A model generated the notes under the pieces. The model ran no database searches, had not been told where the DNA came from, and was given only the letters and a program-made list of their open reading frames with translations. Position numbers and translations under genes: made by a program. From contig CBDFHF010000003.1 of the NCBI GenBank assembly GCA_965247565.1, forward strand, positions 2,232,001 to 2,296,000: DNA of 64,000 nucleotides. The letters run 5' to 3'. This stretch comes from CBDFHF01 sp965247565 (GTDB taxonomy: Bacteria; Pseudomonadota; Gammaproteobacteria; Methylococcales; Methylomonadaceae). Positions 1 to 8,717 of the stretch are shown here, piece by piece (position 1 is the first letter of the stretch; every line of letters begins with the position of its first letter).

Positions 1-1
1 T

Positions 2-868
2 ATTTTCTGGTTCTTCGGGCATCCTGAAGTTTATGTAATGATTCTGCCTACATTTGGCGTGGCTTCAACCATTATCCCTGTATTTGCTCGTAAACCATTA
101 TTTGGTTATGCGTCAATGGTGTATGCGACAGCTTCAATTGCTTTCTTGTCATTTATCGTTTGGGCTCACCATATGTTTACCGTGGGTATGCCGATTGCCG
201 GTGAGTTGTACTTTATGTACGCGACTATGCTAATTGCTATTCCTACTGGTGTGAAAGTGTTCAACTGGACCGCAACCATGTGGAAAGGTTCTATGACTTT
301 TGAAACACCGATGTTGTTTTCCATTGCTTTCGTCGTACTGTTCACCATGGGTGGCTTTACTGGATTGATGATGTCTGTGGCGCCGGTGGATTTCCAATAC
401 CACGATACTTATTTTATCGTCGCGCATTTTCATTACACGTTGGTTCCTGCGTCGGTATTTATTCTGATGGCCGCCGGTTATTTTTGGCTGCCCAAATGGA
501 CCGGGCATATGTATAACGAAAAAATTGGTCAATTGCATTTTTGGCTATCAGCTGTTTCTGTAAACATCTTGTTTTTTCCACAGCACTTCTTAGGTTTAGC
601 CGGTATGCCACGCAGAATTCCAGATTATGCCGTACAGTTTGCAGATTGGAATATGATTTCCAGCATTGGTGGTTTTATGTTTGGTATCAGCCAACTATTG
701 TTCTTGTATATTGTCGTTGATACGATTAAAGGTGGCACTGGAGAAAAAGTCAGCGATGAAGTTTGGGAGGATGCACATAAACATGGTTTGGAGTGGACGC
801 TATCTTCTCCACCGCCTTACCATACCTTTACTACACCGCCAGCACATGTTCCAACTGAACATTTTTAA
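2..868 (+). CDS. ctaD: Cytochrome c oxidase subunit I, aa3-type (5' truncated)
   Basis: C-terminal half of the catalytic subunit of the aa3 cytochrome c oxidase, which reduces O2 and pumps protons at the inner membrane. The reading frame is open from base 2, so the start lies outside the window. It opens with FWFFGHPEVY, the segment with the CuB histidine and the tyrosine cross-linked to it. It later has HDTYFIVAHFHYTL, whose two final histidines bind heme a3 and heme a. Several hydrophobic helices follow. The gene heads a block of oxidase subunit and assembly genes on the same strand. Family assignment is secure; only the N-terminal part is missing. Confidence 0.97.
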   Translation: MFWFFGHPEVYVMILPTFGVASTIIPVFARKPLFGYASMVYATASIAFLSFIVWAHHMFTVGMPIAGELYFMYATMLIAIPTGVKVFNWTATMWKGSMTFETPMLFSIAFVVLFTMGGFTGLMMSVAPVDFQYHDTYFIVAHFHYTLVPASVFILMAAGYFWLPKWTGHMYNEKIGQLHFWLSAVSVNILFFPQHFLGLAGMPRRIPDYAVQFADWNMISSIGGFMFGISQLLFLYIVVDTIKGGTGEKVSDEVWEDAHKHGLEWTLSSPPPYHTFTTPPAHVPTEHF

Positions 869-951
869 CTTAATGGAGCAGGCTAACTAAAGGTGGCCTG
901 CTCGGAAGATAATATGAGTTACAGGTTGTTTAAAATACTGGCCATTTGATA

Positions 952-1050
952 ATGACTACAAAACAGAAAAATATTCTCACCGCAGTGATTTTGACGTTGG
1001 TTGCCGTTGTTATTTATGTGTTTGCTGTTTTAAGAGCCGTGAATAGATGA
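952..1050 (+). CDS. 32-aa membrane peptide, likely cytochrome oxidase small assembly protein
   Basis: A 32-codon ORF: a short basic N-terminus (MTTKQKNI), one hydrophobic helix of about 20 residues and a basic tail (LRAVNR). Its TGA overlaps the ATG of ctaG (ATGA arrangement), which suggests translational coupling. Very small single-helix proteins at this exact place, between ctaD and ctaG, are known in proteobacterial oxidase operons as 'cytochrome oxidase small assembly protein'. The match here rests on position, length and topology rather than on a motif. Confidence 0.6.
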   Translation: MTTKQKNILTAVILTLVAVVIYVFAVLRAVNR

Positions 1051-1589
1051 GTGACGATGTCAAGCAAAAGAACGCAAAATTAGTTAGGACTTTAGCGTTT
1101 GTTGCAATTGCTATGTTTGGTTTTGGTTATGCCTTGGTTCCTCTCTATGATGTGTTATGTGATATTACCGGGCTCAATGGCAAAGTTGAATCAGCTGCTA
1201 CCAAAGAGACCATCTACACCATCGATAAGAATAGAGAAATAACCATAGAATTTATGACTGCTCTAAACGAAAAAACCGCTATGGTGTTCCGTGCAGAGAC
1301 GAAAACCTTAAAAGTTCATCCTGGCGAATATTACACAGTGAATTTTTATGCAGAAAACAAAACAGATAAAGAAATGGTTGCTCGGGCAATTCCCAGTATT
1401 TCTCCGGGCTTAGCTGCAGAATATTTTAAAAAAACAGAGTGTTTTTGCTTTACGGAACAAAATTTCAAAGCACATGAAGGTAAATCCATGCCGGTGCGTT
1501 TTGTGGTTAATCCGGCCTTACCTGAGCAATATAAAACGATGACACTCGCTTATACATTTTTTGATAATACTGACATTTCAGTAAAATAA
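1047..1589 (+). CDS. ctaG: Cytochrome c oxidase assembly protein CtaG/Cox11
   Basis: Cox11-family copper chaperone that delivers copper to the CuB site of subunit I. At 180 aa it has the usual length: one N-terminal transmembrane helix (about residues 14-32), then a periplasmic immunoglobulin-like domain. The copper-binding CFCF motif is at residues 132-135 (TECFCFTEQ), and a further conserved Cys is at residue 38 just after the helix. It starts within the stop codon of the preceding small ORF and is followed after 11 bp by ctaE, with GGGGA as ribosome site for that gene. Confidence 0.96.
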   Translation: MSDDVKQKNAKLVRTLAFVAIAMFGFGYALVPLYDVLCDITGLNGKVESAATKETIYTIDKNREITIEFMTALNEKTAMVFRAETKTLKVHPGEYYTVNFYAENKTDKEMVARAIPSISPGLAAEYFKKTECFCFTEQNFKAHEGKSMPVRFVVNPALPEQYKTMTLAYTFFDNTDISVK

Positions 1590-1600
1590 AGGGGAAGTTT

Positions 1601-2464
1601 ATGTCTACACATGATGCTTATTACATTCCGCATAAAGCGACTTGGCCGGTGATTGGTACATTGGGCCTAGTAACAATGTTGGCTGGGTTTGCAAATTATT
1701 TAAATGGCTCCTCTGTGGGGTCAAGCATGATGGTAATAGGACTGATCGTCTTTATTATTATGCTAGGCGGCTGGTTTACCTTGCAAGCCGGTGAAAGTGA
1801 ATCTGGTATGTATAACCATGGTGTTGGTATATCCTATCGTATGGGTATGATGTGGTTCATTTTTTCCGAAATTATGTTCTTTGCCGTGTTTTTCGGAACC
1901 TTATGGTATACGCGTAATTTATCCGTGCCTTGGTTAGGTGGTGAAGGTACACACATTGTTAATAAAGAGTTTTTGTGGAAATCATTTGAAGCGGTTTGGC
2001 CAACTAACGGACCAGGAAAAGTAGGTGGTGATTTTGAACCTATGAGCGCATGGGGGTTGCCGTTTTTGAATACCTTAATTCTTTTGACCAGTGGCGTGAC
2101 TTGTACCTGGGCACATCATGGGTTGTTAGCGAAAAACCGTGCCCAGTTAATTAAAGGGTTGATTGCGACAGTAGGATTAGGGTTTTTGTTTGTTGCTTTT
2201 CAGGCAATAGAGTACCATGAGGCTTATACAGAAATGGGATTGACGTTGGGTTCGGGTATTTATGGATCAACCTTTTTTATGTTGACTGGTTTTCATGGAT
2301 TTCATGTTTGCGTCGGTGCCATAATTTTAAGCGTAGTTTTATTTCGGAGCTGGAAAGGTCATTTCCAACCGGAAAACCATTTTGCATTTGAAGCTGCAGC
2401 TTGGTATTGGCATTTTGTTGACGTGGTGTGGCTGGGTTTATTTGTATTTGTCTATTTAATGTAG
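1601..2464 (+). CDS. ctaE: Cytochrome c oxidase subunit III
   Basis: Subunit III of the aa3 oxidase, 287 aa with about seven membrane helices. The ends are characteristic: an N-terminal YYIPHKATWPVIG segment and a C-terminal AAWYWHFVDVVWLGLFVFVYLM. The central FFMLTGFHGFHVCVG is typical of the family. Subunit III stabilises the catalytic core and binds lipid. It closes the co-directional ctaD-small ORF-ctaG-ctaE unit and is followed at once by a strong intrinsic terminator. Confidence 0.97.
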   Translation: MSTHDAYYIPHKATWPVIGTLGLVTMLAGFANYLNGSSVGSSMMVIGLIVFIIMLGGWFTLQAGESESGMYNHGVGISYRMGMMWFIFSEIMFFAVFFGTLWYTRNLSVPWLGGEGTHIVNKEFLWKSFEAVWPTNGPGKVGGDFEPMSAWGLPFLNTLILLTSGVTCTWAHHGLLAKNRAQLIKGLIATVGLGFLFVAFQAIEYHEAYTEMGLTLGSGIYGSTFFMLTGFHGFHVCVGAIILSVVLFRSWKGHFQPENHFAFEAAAWYWHFVDVVWLGLFVFVYLM

Positions 2465-2478
2465 AACTCCGGAGCACC

Positions 2479-2515
2479 AAAAAAAGCGCTGGCTGACAGT
2501 CAGCGCTTTTTTTTT
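2479..2515 (+). terminator. Intrinsic terminator after ctaE
   Basis: A stem of AAAAAGCGCTG paired with CAGCGCTTTTT around a short loop, followed by a run of nine T. The A-run on the 5' side makes it potentially bidirectional, so it may also stop the minus-strand gene that ends at 2537. Confidence 0.9.
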
Positions 2516-2536
2516 GCCGTAAAGGCGCTGAGAATA

Positions 2537-2797
2537 TTAATTGTGTTTCAGCCCCTTTTGGGTTTCCTGGTGTAATTGCATCTGAGTACCAATGCCATGC
2601 GGTTGTATAAGTCCGGTTGCGAAAGCAATAAAGATAAACACAAACAGGACTAGTGATAATGTAATGCGGAGAGTTAATGCTTTAACAGTTTTTTCGGATT
2701 GCTCTTGAGACTTATGCCTTATTAGATGAAAGAGCGCGGAGCCCAAGCTGGTAATGATCAGTAGGAAGGCGATAACTATGATGCTTTTGATAATCAT
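2537..2797 (-). CDS. DUF2909-type twin transmembrane protein
   Basis: An 86-aa protein with two hydrophobic helices (about residues 4-24 and 47-66) joined by a charged loop. This matches the DUF2909 'twin transmembrane protein' family found in cytochrome oxidase clusters between ctaE and the SURF1 gene. Its biochemical function is not known. It lies on the opposite strand to the flanking oxidase genes and converges on the ctaE terminator. Family assignment is from pattern memory of length, topology and position. Confidence 0.7.
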   Translation of the reverse strand: MIIKSIIVIAFLLIITSLGSALFHLIRHKSQEQSEKTVKALTLRITLSLVLFVFIFIAFATGLIQPHGIGTQMQLHQETQKGLKHN

Positions 2798-2892
2798 ATA
2801 AATTATTCCGCTGGGTTTGAGAATTTCGTATTCTCGGTTATTTTACCGACTTACGCCAATAATAAAAAAGCTGATCGACTGATGCCAACAAC

Positions 2893-3615
2893 ATGACGTT
2901 TAAACTAGTTCCTACCCTTGTATTTTGCTGTTTAGTTTCAGTGTTAATTGCATTGGGGTTTTGGCAGTTAGGACGAGCCGCTGAGAAGCAGGCATTTTTG
3001 CAATTGGAGGCACAAAGAAGTTCGAATGGGAATTTACAAATTTCAGCACAGATACCAGACAATGTCGAAAGCGTACGTTACCGAAAAGCGACAGTGGAGG
3101 GGCGCTACGATATTTCGCATCAGGTGCTCATTGATAATCAAATGAAAGCGGGCAAGGCAGGATATTACGTACTGACACCATTTATTGTGGACGGTATGAA
3201 GAAAGCCGTGTTAGTGAATAGAGGTTGGATTCCGCTAAGTCAAAATAGATCGCTTCTGCCGGATGTGCAATTTAAGGGATCTGAATCCACTTTAAAGGGA
3301 CGGATTAATAGTTTCCCCAGCGTTGGCATTAAATTACAAGGTGCGGAAGTACCTACACAAAGTTGGCCCACCTTGGTACAAGTGGTTGATGTCAACGTAT
3401 TGGCAAAGGCAATCGGCTATCCACTTTTTCGATTTCAACTTGAACTGGATCAAGAACAAACAAACGGCTATCAACGTGATTGGTCTGGCAGTACTATAAT
3501 GCTTCCAGAGCAACATACCGCTTACGCAGTGCAGTGGTTTGGTTTGGCATTTACATTGAGCGTTATATTTGTCTGGTACAGTTTTAAAAATAACACTAAT
3601 GACACCAAAAAATAA
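2893..3615 (+). CDS. SURF1 family cytochrome oxidase biogenesis protein
   Basis: SURF1/Shy1-type protein, 240 aa, needed for heme a insertion into subunit I. Two membrane helices at the ends (about residues 4-26 and 210-230) enclose a periplasmic domain. Family landmarks are GFWQLGRAAEKQ after the first helix, VLVNRGWIP in the middle and QWFGLAFTL in the last helix. It overlaps the start of the next gene by 17 bp, so the two are probably translated together. Confidence 0.93.
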   Translation: MTFKLVPTLVFCCLVSVLIALGFWQLGRAAEKQAFLQLEAQRSSNGNLQISAQIPDNVESVRYRKATVEGRYDISHQVLIDNQMKAGKAGYYVLTPFIVDGMKKAVLVNRGWIPLSQNRSLLPDVQFKGSESTLKGRINSFPSVGIKLQGAEVPTQSWPTLVQVVDVNVLAKAIGYPLFRFQLELDQEQTNGYQRDWSGSTIMLPEQHTAYAVQWFGLAFTLSVIFVWYSFKNNTNDTKK

Positions 3616-4354
3616 AAATCACCTCACGATTTTGGTTATTTTTGCAATGACCATTGTGCCCTTCTTAATTGCTTTGAGTTTGAAAGAGAACCCTCATTTG
3701 CTTAGTAAAAATCAGACCAACTATGGTCGGCTAATCAATCCCGTGATTCCTACTGAGCGTACCGATTTATTAGGGTTCGACGATTTTTCTAAAAACAACA
3801 TCGCAGAGCTGGCCGGGCATTGGTTGATCGTTAATGTTATACCTGATCAACACTGCAGTGAGCTTTGTTTGGACGCGCTACTTAAAACTAAACAACTGCG
3901 GGTCATGCTCAATAAGGAATTGATGCGCACACGGCGTGTGGCGCTGCTGTTTGAAAATGCGGATCCCGAATTAGCAAAACAATGGTGGTTAAAAGACTCA
4001 CTTATGTGGCGTTTACAGCAAGCTGGGTATGAAGGGAATCGGAATAATAGAGAGAATACCGAACTCTACCAGCGTCTACTACAAGAGCAACATCAGTTGG
4101 ATGACGCACTGATAAAACAATTAATCGGTAACGACAATAGGGAGTACGCTCTCAATTCCGATTTGATAAGAGTTAAACCCAATCAGTCTATGCGTAATAA
4201 AATAATGACGGTCACCAAGGGCAAAGTCACTGACGGAATGCTGTTTTTAATGGATCCTTTAGGTAATTTGATGATGCATTATGAGTCGGGCTTTGATCCA
4301 TATAAGGTAAAAAACGATTTAATGCATCTTTTAAAAACATCACAAGTCGGGTAG
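3599..4354 (+). CDS. Sco-like thioredoxin-fold membrane protein of the oxidase operon
   Basis: 251-aa protein with one N-terminal helix (about residues 10-27) and an extracytoplasmic domain. A CSELC motif (C86, C90) has the CxxxC spacing of Sco copper chaperones, and it follows a strand (GHWLIVNVI) as in thioredoxin folds. The C-terminal MLFLMDPLGNLMMHY also resembles Sco. The start at 3599 (MTPKNKN) is preferred over an upstream ATG at 3569 because it gives a proper signal anchor. Pseudomonads carry a comparable uncharacterised gene between SURF1 and ctaA. A role in oxidase assembly is inferred from motif and position. Confidence 0.72.
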   Translation: MTPKNKNHLTILVIFAMTIVPFLIALSLKENPHLLSKNQTNYGRLINPVIPTERTDLLGFDDFSKNNIAELAGHWLIVNVIPDQHCSELCLDALLKTKQLRVMLNKELMRTRRVALLFENADPELAKQWWLKDSLMWRLQQAGYEGNRNNRENTELYQRLLQEQHQLDDALIKQLIGNDNREYALNSDLIRVKPNQSMRNKIMTVTKGKVTDGMLFLMDPLGNLMMHYESGFDPYKVKNDLMHLLKTSQVG

Positions 4355-4364
4355 CGGAGTAACC

Positions 4365-6281
4365 ATGTACAAAAAATTGACTTTATTTAGTCTGATTTTA
4401 GCAATTGCCGTAATTGGCTTTACTAGCCGCCTTTTGCAGCAGCTAACCGTGCATTTTTCATTGCCATTGGATGATGGAAATGGTTTTGGGCATTATTATC
4501 TGGCCGCTGCGCAAATTTTTGTTATCGTTTTACTTGGCTTGCTGTCATGGACACAAAGATACTGTCGTTCGGTAGCCATGTTTATATCGTTAATTTTAGC
4601 TTTGCTTGTTGCGGGGCAGGGGGCATTAGGCATTCTAAGCTTTAGACACCCCTATATACTTAGTATACAAGTAGGACATAAGCTGCTGGCGATGTTGATT
4701 GTATGGATACTGTTCTGGCTATACCTAAGAGTCTGTTCAGAAATCAGTCTAAAAACTAAATTGGCAACCGGCTTAGTTAATTTTGCTCGCTTGGCAATGG
4801 TGTTGTTGTGTGTGCAGTTAGTTTTTGGTGTTTTCATAAGTGTTAACCATGTGGGTTTAGCTTGCGCTGGATTTCCTCAATGTAACGGCGCGTGGTGGCC
4901 TATTACAGATTATCAAAATATCGTTACAGGTTTTATCTCAGGAAGTCATCTAGAGCTTACTGCAGATGCGGCGATAGCCATGCATTTGCTTCACAGGCTA
5001 GGTGCCGTTGCTACTTTCATTGTGCTGACTGTATTGATATTGGCAGCAACTTCAGCCAAACAAACAAAATCGGTACGAAGAGCGGGTTTGGTCTTAAGCC
5101 TGCTGTTATTTGCAGAAATCGGTTTTGGTATTGCTGGCTCATTATTGGCTATACCGTTATGGGTTGAAATTGGCCATACTGTTTTTGCAACTTTGTTAAT
5201 GTTGCCTCTGTTGGCGATCAGCTTTTATAGCCGTTACAGTCATGTTGATGGTTATGTAGCTCCCGAAGCTGAGCTTGCTCCTAAATTTGAGCCAAAAAGC
5301 ACTGAGCAAAAAGTGCCGATTGGTGTAAGCACTGAAGAGGTCTATGTTGAGCCCGAGCCAGAATCTGTTTTTGCTCGCCTGCAATCTCAATTAAGGCGCA
5401 CCCGATCCGGACTTAGCGAAGTTTTTAGTAATATTTCGCTGGGCCAAAAAGAAATCAATGATGATTTGTTGGAAGAGATTGAAGCCAGCTTATTGATGGC
5501 AGATATCGGTGTTGATGCAACAACTAAAATCATCAATCGCTTAACGCAAAGCCTCGAACGTCATCAACTAAACGACAGCGTTGCGTTGAGTTTGGCTTTA
5601 AAACAGGAATTACTTAACATCTTGAAGCCTTGCAGCCAACCCTTGGTGATTCCCAAACAAGATAAACCATTTGTTATTTTAGTGGTTGGTGTGAATGGTG
5701 CGGGAAAAACTACAACTATCGGTAAACTTGCGAAGCGTCTGCAAGCGCAAGGGCATAGCGTTATGTTGGCGGCCGGAGATACTTTTAGAGCCGCTGCTGT
5801 AGAGCAATTACAAACCTGGGGCGAGCGCAACAATATCCATGTTGTTGCGCAGCACACCGGTGCTGATTCTGCCTCGGTTATTTACGATGGAGTGCAGTCC
5901 GCTCAAGCTAAAGGGATTGATGTGCTGATTGCTGATACGGCAGGACGATTGCATACCAAATCTAACCTGATGGATGAGTTGAAAAAAGTTAAACGTATTA
6001 TGAGCAAACAGGATGAAACCGCACCGCACGAAGTATTGTTGGTTTTAGATGCGGGTACAGGGCAAAACGCATTGTCTCAGGCCAAATTATTTAATGAAAC
6101 TGTCGAGCTAACTGGGCTGGTATTGACTAAACTGGACGGTACAGCCAAAGGTGGTGTTATTTTTGCTTTGGCAAAACAATCCGGTATCCCAATTCGGTAT
6201 ATTGGTGTTGGGGAAGGCATTGATGATCTGCAGGATTTTAATGCTGAAACCTTTGTAGAAGCTTTGTTTGCAAAAGAATAA
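4365..6281 (+). CDS. ftsY: CtaA/COX15-like membrane domain fused to signal recognition particle receptor FtsY
   Basis: 638 codons without interruption. Residues 1-290 form a polytopic membrane domain resembling heme A synthase. It has histidines at H105 (VGHK), H207/H210 (MHLLHRLGA) and H271 (IGHT), and the second-half loop GLACAGFPQCNG (C167, C173). The first-half Cys loop of a canonical CtaA (RxxGAGxGCPDWPxC) is absent, so heme A synthase activity is doubtful. Residues 295-335 are an acidic linker like the FtsY A region. Residues 336-638 are a full FtsY NG domain: P-loop GVNGAGKTT (442-450), DTAGR (524-528), TKLDG (588-592), GVGEGIDDL (614-622). FtsY targets nascent membrane proteins to the translocon. 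No internal start with a ribosome site separates the parts. ftsE and ftsX follow. A canonical CtaA is encoded at 41381-42343. A missed frameshift cannot be excluded but the linker looks natural. Confidence 0.88.
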   Translation: MYKKLTLFSLILAIAVIGFTSRLLQQLTVHFSLPLDDGNGFGHYYLAAAQIFVIVLLGLLSWTQRYCRSVAMFISLILALLVAGQGALGILSFRHPYILSIQVGHKLLAMLIVWILFWLYLRVCSEISLKTKLATGLVNFARLAMVLLCVQLVFGVFISVNHVGLACAGFPQCNGAWWPITDYQNIVTGFISGSHLELTADAAIAMHLLHRLGAVATFIVLTVLILAATSAKQTKSVRRAGLVLSLLLFAEIGFGIAGSLLAIPLWVEIGHTVFATLLMLPLLAISFYSRYSHVDGYVAPEAELAPKFEPKSTEQKVPIGVSTEEVYVEPEPESVFARLQSQLRRTRSGLSEVFSNISLGQKEINDDLLEEIEASLLMADIGVDATTKIINRLTQSLERHQLNDSVALSLALKQELLNILKPCSQPLVIPKQDKPFVILVVGVNGAGKTTTIGKLAKRLQAQGHSVMLAAGDTFRAAAVEQLQTWGERNNIHVVAQHTGADSASVIYDGVQSAQAKGIDVLIADTAGRLHTKSNLMDELKKVKRIMSKQDETAPHEVLLVLDAGTGQNALSQAKLFNETVELTGLVLTKLDGTAKGGVIFALAKQSGIPIRYIGVGEGIDDLQDFNAETFVEALFAKE

Positions 6282-6289
6282 TTGACGCT

Positions 6290-6946
6290 ATGCTGAAGTT
6301 TGAAAATGTGACTAAACGTTATCCTGAGGTCGGTGATGTCTTGCTTGATGTGAGTTTTCATTTGCCGCGAGGAGAAATGGCCTTTCTTACTGGTCATTCC
6401 GGTGCAGGCAAAAGTACCATGTTAAAATTGATTGCTATCATGGAACGGAGTAGCCGCGGGCAAATTTACTTAGATGAACAAAACCTAAGCCAAATTAAAG
6501 AAAAACAAATTCCTTTCATGCGCAGAAAAATGGGTTTGATTTTTCAGGATTATAAATTGCTCCAAGATAGAACTGTTTTTGATAATGTTGCACTACCACT
6601 TGTGATCGCTGGTTTCAGTCATCATGAAATTTCCCGCCGTGTGCGTGCCGCTCTGGATAAAGTCGGTTTATTGGGCAAGGAAAGAAAATATCCGCTGACT
6701 TTATCGGGCGGTGAGCAACAGCGGGTGGGTGTTGCTCGTGCCGTGGTCAATAAACCTCCAATGATTTTGGCTGATGAACCGACGGGTAATTTGGATCCGG
6801 AATTGTCGGCAGAAATTATGAAGTTATTTGAGCAATTTCAGCAGGTTGGCGTATCGGTATTGATTGCAACGCATGACATTTCTCTAATTTCTCAAATGAG
6901 ACATCGATTATTAACGCTAGATCACGGTCGATTAATTGCGAGTTAG
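6290..6946 (+). CDS. ftsE: Cell division ATP-binding protein FtsE
   Basis: 218-aa ABC ATPase of the FtsEX complex, which links the divisome to activation of peptidoglycan amidases. Walker A is GHSGAGKS (35-42), signature LSGGEQQR (138-145) and Walker B MILADEP (158-164). Length and the YPEVGDVLLDVSF opening are typical of FtsE. It begins 8 bp after ftsY and abuts ftsX directly, the standard ftsY-ftsE-ftsX order of gammaproteobacteria. Confidence 0.96.
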   Translation: MLKFENVTKRYPEVGDVLLDVSFHLPRGEMAFLTGHSGAGKSTMLKLIAIMERSSRGQIYLDEQNLSQIKEKQIPFMRRKMGLIFQDYKLLQDRTVFDNVALPLVIAGFSHHEISRRVRAALDKVGLLGKERKYPLTLSGGEQQRVGVARAVVNKPPMILADEPTGNLDPELSAEIMKLFEQFQQVGVSVLIATHDISLISQMRHRLLTLDHGRLIAS

Positions 6947-7963
6947 GTGATGAAACAGGTAAAAAAAAACCACGCAAAGCATGAACCGCGTTCACCTAAA
7001 CAGGATGTTCGGCAAACTAAAAAATCGGGCGGCAGTCTACAGGAAAAATTCGCTGCTTACCGGGATCTGCAGGCACACGCCCTTTTTTCCAGTTTAGGCC
7101 GGCTAATTGCAGCCAGATTTACTTCTGGTATGACCATCATCGTATTGGCCATTGCCATTGCTATGGCGACCGGTTTTTATCTTTTGGTTAAAAACCTTCA
7201 ACAACTCACTGGTAATTTAGAAAGTAGTAACCAGATTTCTTTATTTCTTAAAGAGGAGGTTTCTGATGCCAGAGCTAAAAAACTCGCTGATGATATTAAG
7301 CAGAATTCGGCTATTCAGGACGTCAAAATAATCAGCAAAGCCGAAGCTTTAAAAGAGTTTCAAACGTATAGTGGCTTTGGTGAAGCAATTAAAAACTTGG
7401 AAAAAAACCCATTGCCCATTGTTCTGGAAGTTATCCCTAAAAATACGTTGGAAGATAATAAGTCCTTGGAGGCGTTGTCGCTGGATTTTAGTCAGACTCC
7501 GGATGTTGATTTTGCGCAAATGGATAAGCAATGGGTATCACGCTTGCAAGCGATTATGGAAGTTTCCAGGCGGAGTTCTAGCTTATTAGGTCTTTTGCTG
7601 GGTGTAGCGGTTTTGTTTATTACGGGAAACACGATCCGATTGGAACTACATAATCGCCGTGATGAAGTGATGATTGAAAAACTAGTGGGTGCAACTAATG
7701 CTTTCATCCAAAGACCATTTCTATACTTTGGTTTTTGGATTGGCTTTTTTTCCGGTGTCATGGCTTGGTTGATTGTGACAGTTGTTATGCTGATTTTAAA
7801 ACAACCCGTAGAAAAATTATCAGGACTTTACGATGGCGCTATTCATATCGTATTTTTAGGTTTTACAGAAACATTGGCATTGCTAGTGATTTCCTCTCTA
7901 TTGTGTGTCATCGGCTCATGGGCCGTGCTTAAGTATCAATTGCACCAGCTAAAGCCAGAATAA
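6947..7963 (+). CDS. ftsX: Cell division protein FtsX
   Basis: 338-aa membrane partner of FtsE. It has a lysine-rich cytoplasmic N-terminus, a first helix around residues 60-82, a periplasmic domain and three C-terminal helices, the FtsX topology. The start is GTG directly after the ftsE TAG; an ATG lies one codon further on. In most gammaproteobacteria rpoH follows immediately. Here about 9 kb of mobile-element debris and a restriction operon intervene, starting within about 20 bp of the stop. Confidence 0.94.
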   Translation: MMKQVKKNHAKHEPRSPKQDVRQTKKSGGSLQEKFAAYRDLQAHALFSSLGRLIAARFTSGMTIIVLAIAIAMATGFYLLVKNLQQLTGNLESSNQISLFLKEEVSDARAKKLADDIKQNSAIQDVKIISKAEALKEFQTYSGFGEAIKNLEKNPLPIVLEVIPKNTLEDNKSLEALSLDFSQTPDVDFAQMDKQWVSRLQAIMEVSRRSSSLLGLLLGVAVLFITGNTIRLELHNRRDEVMIEKLVGATNAFIQRPFLYFGFWIGFFSGVMAWLIVTVVMLILKQPVEKLSGLYDGAIHIVFLGFTETLALLVISSLLCVIGSWAVLKYQLHQLKPE

Positions 7964-7977
7964 ACGCCCATTTTGGG

Positions 7978-8322
7978 GTAGTAGTGATACCCTTGGCATA
8001 CAAACTTAAGATTTTATCGTCTAGCGAGGTCAAATGGGTTTGGTGCTTACTAACCAGTTGCGGTTCGAAGCTGCTGTCCCAGTTGCGCGGGATGGCTACT
8101 TAAAATTGCCCGTCCTCCGTTTTAAAGGTCTTACGAGAGAAGACCGTTATGACTATTCTCCGTGTCCGACTGCTGATATTTGCCGTACCCCAAATGATCA
8201 TCCAATTCGGCATTTAAAGCCGCCTCAACAGTGATCTTGGTCAGCATTTGGCTGAACATATTAGGATCTTTTATGCTTTTCACCGCTTCTCGGGCAAACA
8301 CTTCAAGTTCTGCTTTGTTCAT
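7978..8322 (-). pseudogene. IS256-family transposase remnant (N-terminal part)
   Basis: Reading on the minus strand from 8322 gives an IS256-type (Mutator) transposase N-terminus: EVFAREAVKSIKDPN, MLTKITVEAALNAEL, DDHLGYGKYQQ. After SHNG the frame breaks. The next frame continues with SRKTFKTEDGQF, a stop, then IPRNWDSSFEPQLVSK, LTSLDDKILSLYAKGI. The remnant therefore carries at least one frameshift and one nonsense codon and lacks the catalytic two thirds. It lies just downstream of ftsX and marks the left edge of the inserted island. Confidence 0.85.
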
Positions 8323-8400
8323 GGTGCTTATGTTTTCCCAAATAGGGAATCAATGATAAGCAATTACACAAATTAATTTACAGGCTCTAGCCGCAGTCAT

Positions 8401-8709
8401 AGCTCTATTGAATACACTGGTTTTGAAAATAAAGTCATCGAAGGCAGCCCACATTTGAGCCTAGTATCAACCAGCTATGTTGAACGCCAAAACCTGACTA
8501 TGCGGATGCACATGCGTCGATTTACTCGGTTAACCAATGCTTTCAGAAAAAAGATTGAAAACCACATGCACGCTATCAGCTGATATTTTATGTTCTATAA
8601 TTTCTGTAAAATCCATAAATCATTTACGATCACCCCTGCAATGGCCGCTGGCATTTCCGACCATGTGTGGGAGTTGACTGATATTGTTCACCTTATTCCA
8701 GAGCCATAA
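8401..8709 (+). pseudogene. IS1-like transposase remnant (C-terminal part)
   Basis: Plus-strand frame with VSTSYVERQNLTMRMHMRR, FTRLTNAFRKKIENH, an in-frame TGA, then YFMFYNFCKIHKSFTITP and AMAAGISDHVWELTDIV. This is the characteristic C-terminal end of an IS1-like DDE transposase group. The N-terminal catalytic part is missing and one stop interrupts the frame, so it is a decayed fragment. No terminal repeats were found around it. Confidence 0.75.
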
Positions 8710-8717
8710 CCAAAAAA

